In this document: in pieces, positions 17,701 through 19,019 of the stretch
Layout of the letters: each line of letters begins with the position of its first letter
Position numbering within the stretch: position 1 is the stretch's first letter
DNA from: Bog-756 sp037141235
GTDB taxonomy: Bacteria > Actinomycetota > Acidimicrobiia > Acidimicrobiales > RAAP-2
DNA length: 19,019 bases
Assembly (NCBI GenBank): GCA_037141235.1
Contig: JBAXCY010000037.1
Span: 1-19,019, forward strand
Reading direction: 5' to 3'
The notes under the pieces: generated by a model
The model's database searches: none
What the model saw: the letters and a program-made list of their open reading frames with translations, nothing else
What the model was told of the DNA's origin: nothing
Position numbers and translations under genes: made by a program

Positions 17701-19019
17701 GGCTCGGGAAGCCCACTCGTGGTCACCGGCCTCACTCAGGGCGACGGCTACACGTACACAGTGACAGCCACCAATGCGGTTGGAGCCGGCGATCCCTCCG
17801 TGGCTTCGTCGGTCGTGTCGACGGCCACCGCACCAGGAGTGCCGACCGGGGTGACGGCCGTGCGAGGCAATGGATCCGCCACGGTGTCGTTCAACGCACC
17901 GGCGGCCAACGGCTCGCCCATCACCGGCTACACCGTGGTGGCCTATGACGGGGGTGGGTACGTGGTTGCGACCACTTCTGGATCGGCGAGCCCGATCACT
18001 GTGTCCGGCCTCCCCAATGGCCACGCCTCTACCTTCACGGTTACCGCTACCAACGCCCTCGGTACCAGTGCGCCGTCCTCGGCTTCGGCTGCCGTGACCC
18101 CGGCGTCCGTGCCTGATGCCCCCACCGCCCTGACGGCGACCCACGGCGACGGAAGCGCTTCTCTGCACTGGGCCGTGCCGTCGGGCCAGGGACTGTCCAT
18201 CACCATGTACAACGTGATCGTGACCGATGTGACCTCGGGCGTGGTCCGGGCGCTGAACACGGCCAATGCGTGGGCCGATCTCAGAGGTCTCGTCAACGGA
18301 GATTCCTATCGCTTCGTGGTCTCGGCGAATAACGCCCTTGGGCGGGGGGCAACATCGGCGACCTCGGGGACCTTCGTACCCGCCGGTGCTCCGGGTCGAG
18401 CCAGTGGCATCTCCACCACTCCGGGCGATGGATCGGTCGTCGTGAGGTGGACGGCAGCGTTGGACAACGGATCGCCGGTCACGGGGTATGCGGTGTCTGA
18501 CGGCCTCGGTCACACGTGCACGACGGACGCCGCCGGACGGAACTGCACGATCAGCGGTCTGACCAACGGGCTTGTCACTCAGGTCTCGGTTACCGCCACT
18601 AACGCCGAGGGCTCGACGTCGGCGAACTCGGAGCCCTTCATGCCCGCCGGGCTGCCCGGCGCCCCCGGAGCCGTCGTCGCTGCGGATCACACGATCTCGG
18701 TCTATGTGCCACCGGTCCTCGTGGACCAGCACTATGCCCGAGTCACCTGGGACGCACCGTCTGCCAATGGCTCGCCCATTACCGGCTACACCGTGACGGC
18801 CATCGACCAGACCGACAGCACGCGGGGCGGTCAGCGGGTCGGTGTGGCTGGCTACGCGTCCTCAGCCGATCTCGGCGGTCTGGTCCTTGGAGACGAGTAC
18901 GTCTTCTCGGTGACGGCCACCAACGGCGTGGGAACCAGCTCGGCTTCGACTTCGTCGGCGCTGAGGCTGTCTGCCGTACCCGATGCTCCCGCGCGCCCAG
19001 TGGCGGTCGCAGGCCTCAC
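8743..19019 (+). CDS. Giant secreted pentapeptide-repeat / fibronectin type III protein (3' end beyond window)
   Basis: I read this frame codon by codon from the GTG at 8743 to the window edge and found no stop: at least 3425 residues. AGAAGGGG (8731-8738) provides the ribosome binding site. Residues 1-51 form a long signal peptide: a polar, Arg-containing start, a hydrophobic core from about 25 to 48, and an AGA cleavage motif before TT. Residues about 103-950 are pentapeptide repeats (A/LxLxx pattern, for example GANLAGANLAGADL) with inserts. Residues 970-1013 are a helical linker. Residues 1018-1569 hold about four atypical FN3-like domains, and from 1570 on there are 19 complete regular FN3 domains and the start of another. 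No enzyme domain is seen. It is probably a cell-surface fibre, adhesin or matrix protein; its anchor must lie downstream. It is divergent from tetR. Confidence 0.93.
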   Translation, partial: MTPNNRSPEVSTSGDRGRPNWLRAMSALLVVLATLVSFVGIQVAGTSVAGATTAGELAGGDFGGAGPCGQTIANACTYSGFHDGQTEGWISKYHIVPNAALLLFNSVNLTRGVQLPGVHLHGAFIEGAHLAGANLQGADLSGVHGEDASMMGAAESAIIGKAVSVAAGSLLAAALPDGGVGAAGSDAEGQLIAKGVSKIFSAAGGKFTAPSGGVDLSYAHLEGANLAGANLAGADLTSAYLDGANLAGAILTGANLSDIWLTGANLAGVRSGANYADPNPPHLPPNWKLVNGYLVGPGANLSTKSSVGLTQDDLQAAIAGGKASAVVDFALESAAGFVGLGPDKGRVDLSGLTGDELAGVSFRGADLSNSNFSGANFAGMDLTGAGLSGTNLSGADLSNALLAGAQATNALWKGATVTGADLTGVDLSAADLYGVKSGGVSGNPALPTEWMLANGYLLGPGANVRGGQLANANLRGALLANADLTGADLTGADLTNAYLVDANLYGVKSGGIVGNPVLTPNCYRSADGCDERTRPTQKWSLYQGHIVGPGADLSGIDLSGLNLHPRSFAASPGCDLACLFATGGYPIPTGWYYEPAGSGENGRYVEGTIDLSGANLRAANLSGLDLSRVDLHGVQSGGITSGPAALPTGWQLRNGFLVGPSADFSGSNLNGVDLTGLDLTGVRSGGTTGSPVLPANWVLRGGFLIGSGADLSSKDLSGVNLQGVHLAGVTLTGVRSGGTSGVPADLPTGWVLTSGYLLGPDARPTGDASPGINLSGAQLVGADLSGAKLGPVSGTPAALPTGWDLRNGFLIGAHADLSGATIDCTDNGLANILVSPDSGKFTHMWPFSSAKDLTGLDLSESTVKNCSFSGMNLTDADLSRSTFTNDNFGFLLVAPPSYSAAPILTRTDLSGSDLLTSTGVGTGPDFRSSHTDIHGTGFSYSSVTAAAFHNNEQHPWYPDGFSTKVNDTKILTAQKWLMHLIAIAAAIPKAEVDPVSLGVAIYKAIVDVFKKDTKLVGPPAAPRNVVATPVATPSGSGGGSALVTFDPSPLAGKSSATRIDGYTVLGTCALDPGRHAGASGTQSPIIVNDLDGVGGPCWGGWTFTVSAHNQMGYGTKSDPAPVMHAVRQPVFNERATGGLELVPNGNGTSMKIGNFTNYAGENGCGRMANYDLPANGIEVTATDQTTPSAAPLQATSPSCPATLSGLTVGHQYRVGVRSLSGLGKPGPETVFDYKATGNPGPVTDITVDPTYIPEDPTSDTSAHVSVAVNWRQPSSTGGAPLTDEFVMASDLTDPSLQAQNLCDVFPRNRSRTAPPSLPVQCSRSGLIPSHLYRFAVYASNGTTQKGISCPVPSDATLDNAWGTTCYSSQSIDVRMPGPPDAPTNVVGRGNASGAVISFDPPASVPPASSYTVTAHNLISCDPGQARNVQLTGDVLSWTSTGSNCSGTSFRVTRTRSLPSSSLAITAWAPSLCDATCQGGSGPVDVTPGTSPGTWRYSYPLQGWYGLGDTFSVAFLTGSRPDRSASGVASPISVPGVTLGETYNYTVTATNAVATSAASVPSTPVPFTAGVALAPTGVTGSSGNGTATVRWTVPSYNGGAPITGYSVTIRDASGTALATTSSASSPVVVPGLNNGDAYTFVVVANNSIGAGTPSVPSDPVTPAGPPGTPTGVILTRGDTTVSVAFTAPYAFGSPITGYTVRATDLTHPANGGQVVAGASSPIVIAGLTNGDAYTFQVSATNAVGTSAISPLDVFNSAIPAGLPGAPTGVTASPKDTAPGLTTTATVNFTAPVNNGGLSAHGDYLVRAVNAQGAVVSTVRSLSASTEVSGLAVGSTYTFTVQASNDAGFGPVSQPSPSFLASTRPNPVTGAQAKSQDGGARVTFNAPSANGSPITGYTVAVVDTTGQPTGQVATGLSSPITVRGLVNGTEYRFLVTATNGVGTSDTSNGGSYAQVVPAAVPGVPRNVTVTGGTALGSLRVAFDAPTSDGGSLVRSYVAVATDSNPSHGSQSASGGSTFAGQYPITIAGLIPGDRYTVTVAASSDMGQGPSSVPSAEVLVSSTPGAPTAVQVVPGDGSATVTFNAPAANGSAITGYVVSADDGANGGSVATGSASPITVSNLTNGKHYSVTVKAVNERGTGPPSDPAVDLVPVAVPGTPSGVVAQASDGGAVVRWSSPADTGGSPIIGYSVTSNPAVTTPSTCTVPALIGSSTSCTFTGLANGTSYRFSVIAINAQGPGAASTPSNAVTPDALPLPPIGATAVGGVGSATVSFTAPLVHGTVVTGYTVTATDGADSSLRTASGGSSPITVASLINGHRYSFVVAATNQGGTGPASAASNSVAVGAAPGVPTSVSAARVAAPRTASVTFTPPGLVSGFDQYGVLITGYTITATDTDVAMRSRQLTTPSGLGGTCATSTVDATKQVCLVSSLTPGDHYTFTVAATNLIGTGPASAASGAVVPADVPGAPRAVAAVRGNGQATISWSAPATDGGAAITGFRVTSSPAMPTPYACSQSVLTGSSSTCVFAGLTNGVTYSFTVTAINAIGESQASIASNTVTPASAPGAPTLGTVTRGDGSATVRWTAPSANGGSALTGYAVAVTPSVTVPVACRSDVLTGASTSCVFTGLANGTSYYFRVRALNAVGTGSYSAESSAVVPAGPPPAPTAVSATSGNGQADVSWSAPSTNGAAITGYTVISSPGGFSCTAATTSCTVTGLTNGTSYSFAVTAINGAGTGATSVASNTVVPATVPSRPAAPSGVTAGVGSATVAFAAPASNGADITSYTVVATDTTNSDRGGQSVAGTASPIMVGGLTAGDSYTFTVRAANAIGAGANSPASSPVVILGVPGAPSGVTATAGIRSASISFVAPTSNGSPISTYAVTARDAAGSVVSTTTWTTSPVTVANLVAGNSYTFTVMATNAVGTGPASASSNTAVPTSLPGRATNLVVMAASATSVSVAFAAAPANGATITSYAVDATDLTFPTRGGQHVTGSGSPLVVTGLTQGDGYTYTVTATNAVGAGDPSVASSVVSTATAPGVPTGVTAVRGNGSATVSFNAPAANGSPITGYTVVAYDGGGYVVATTSGSASPITVSGLPNGHASTFTVTATNALGTSAPSSASAAVTPASVPDAPTALTATHGDGSASLHWAVPSGQGLSITMYNVIVTDVTSGVVRALNTANAWADLRGLVNGDSYRFVVSANNALGRGATSATSGTFVPAGAPGRASGISTTPGDGSVVVRWTAALDNGSPVTGYAVSDGLGHTCTTDAAGRNCTISGLTNGLVTQVSVTATNAEGSTSANSEPFMPAGLPGAPGAVVAADHTISVYVPPVLVDQHYARVTWDAPSANGSPITGYTVTAIDQTDSTRGGQRVGVAGYASSADLGGLVLGDEYVFSVTATNGVGTSSASTSSALRLSAVPDAPARPVAVAGL
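9049..11595 (+). repeat. Pentapeptide-repeat (right-handed beta-helix) region of the giant protein
   Basis: Within the giant protein (residues about 103-951), runs of the pentapeptide pattern with Leu or Phe every fifth residue are clear, for example at 9382-9540, 9781-10044, 10141-10260, 10561-10641 and 11281-11400. Such repeats are known to fold as a four-sided right-handed beta-helix. The runs are interrupted by a recurrent SGG/W/GPGADL module and by two alanine-rich inserts (residues 143-213 and 303-346). Repeats become degenerate after about 11210, where cysteines also appear (Cys824 and Cys866). Confidence 0.9.
9547..11193 (+). repeat. Recurrent SGG-LPxxW-NGYLxGPGADL module between pentapeptide blocks
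   Basis: A conserved module of about 30 residues recurs after short pentapeptide runs at 9547-9645, 10045-10134, 10261-10401 (with a Cys-containing insert), 10642-10734, 10786-10875, 10942-11031 and 11107-11193; a strongly degenerate copy may lie around 10432-10572. Its order is G-V-(R/K/Q)-S-G-G, a few residues including G-x-P, L-P-(T/A/P)-x-W, x-L-x-N-G-(Y/F)-(L)-(V/L/I)-G-P-x-A-(D/N)-L, then pentapeptides resume. DNA between copies has diverged, so the duplications are not recent. Confidence 0.85.
11794..13449 (+). repeat. Four atypical, cysteine-containing FN3-like domains
   Basis: Residues 1018-1569 of the giant protein read as FN3-like units starting near 11794 (PPAAPRNVVA), 12130, 12454 (NPGPVTDITV) and 12871 (PPDAPTNVVG). 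Each ends in a recognisable G-strand region such as YRVGVRSLSGLGKPGP or YNYTVTATNAV. They are longer and more irregular than the later domains and contain many cysteines in loops, so they may form a distinct neck between the beta-helix and the regular FN3 array. Boundaries are approximate. Confidence 0.6.
13450..19019 (+). repeat. Regular FN3 domain array, 19 full copies plus one partial
   Basis: Domain starts, marked by an (V/A/L/P)-P-G-x-P-type linker, fall at 13450, 13732, 14023, 14332, 14614, 14920, 15196, 15490, 15769, 16120, 16414, 16708, 16984, 17263, 17542, 17830, 18109, 18388, 18652 and 18976 (partial). Spacing is 88-117 residues, the FN3 size. Each has the B-strand A-x-V-x-(F/W), the N-G-(S/A)-x-I-T-G-Y-x-V segment, and the hallmark L-x-N-G-x-x-Y-x-F-x-V-x-A-x-N-x-x-G. 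Tyr and Leu core residues are kept in nearly all copies. Confidence 0.92.

Noticed and set aside
17539..18732. 397-codon minus-strand open frame, with similar ones at 15118-16038, 10819-11967 and 14053-14757
   Set aside because: All lie antisense to the giant repeat protein. Their Arg/Gly/His-rich products are periodic only because the FN3 and pentapeptide codons are periodic.

Overview
The window is high-GC DNA with GTG and TTG starts, G-rich ribosome binding sites and a gene set typical of Actinomycetota. An acidimicrobial-type actinobacterium is my best guess from the mixture of lipid beta-oxidation genes and a giant FN3/pentapeptide surface protein, but no rRNA or tRNA gene is present to confirm it.

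Positions 1-6326 hold six plus-strand genes for CoA-thioester (fatty acid, possibly steroid side chain) catabolism: an AMP-forming acyl-CoA ligase, a small hotdog protein, a crotonase-family protein, a DoxX-like membrane protein, a double-length acyl-CoA dehydrogenase resembling mycobacterial FadE34, and a catalytic MaoC-type hydratase. Together they could activate an acid (ligase), oxidise it (dehydrogenase) and hydrate it (hotdog pair and/or crotonase). The minus-strand SDR at 6476-7378 could supply the next step, 3-hydroxyacyl-CoA oxidation. A near-perfect KstR-type operator (AGAAC-GA-GTTCT) sits just upstream of an apparently leaderless doxX-acad unit. KstR is the TetR-family repressor of mycobacterial cholesterol catabolism. 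An 11-bp tandem repeat in front of the ligase forms a chain of overlapping ATGA minicistrons.

Positions 6327-8742 are regulatory and partly decayed: stem-loops between the convergent MaoC and SDR genes, two dyads upstream of the SDR, the relic of a second SDR gene broken by two single-base frame breaks and truncated, and a minus-strand TetR-family regulator.

Positions 8743-19019 (more than half the window) are one uninterrupted reading frame that runs off the right edge, at least 3425 codons. It encodes a secreted protein with a signal peptide, a pentapeptide-repeat beta-helix region broken by a recurrent 30-residue module and by alanine-rich helical inserts, about four atypical cysteine-containing FN3-like domains, and then 19 complete regular FN3 domains plus the start of another. 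It looks like a giant cell-surface fibre or adhesin. Its cysteines in the regular FN3 array occur only as close pairs, in six domains. I consider this protein and the KstR-like control of the doxX-dehydrogenase pair the most interesting items here.
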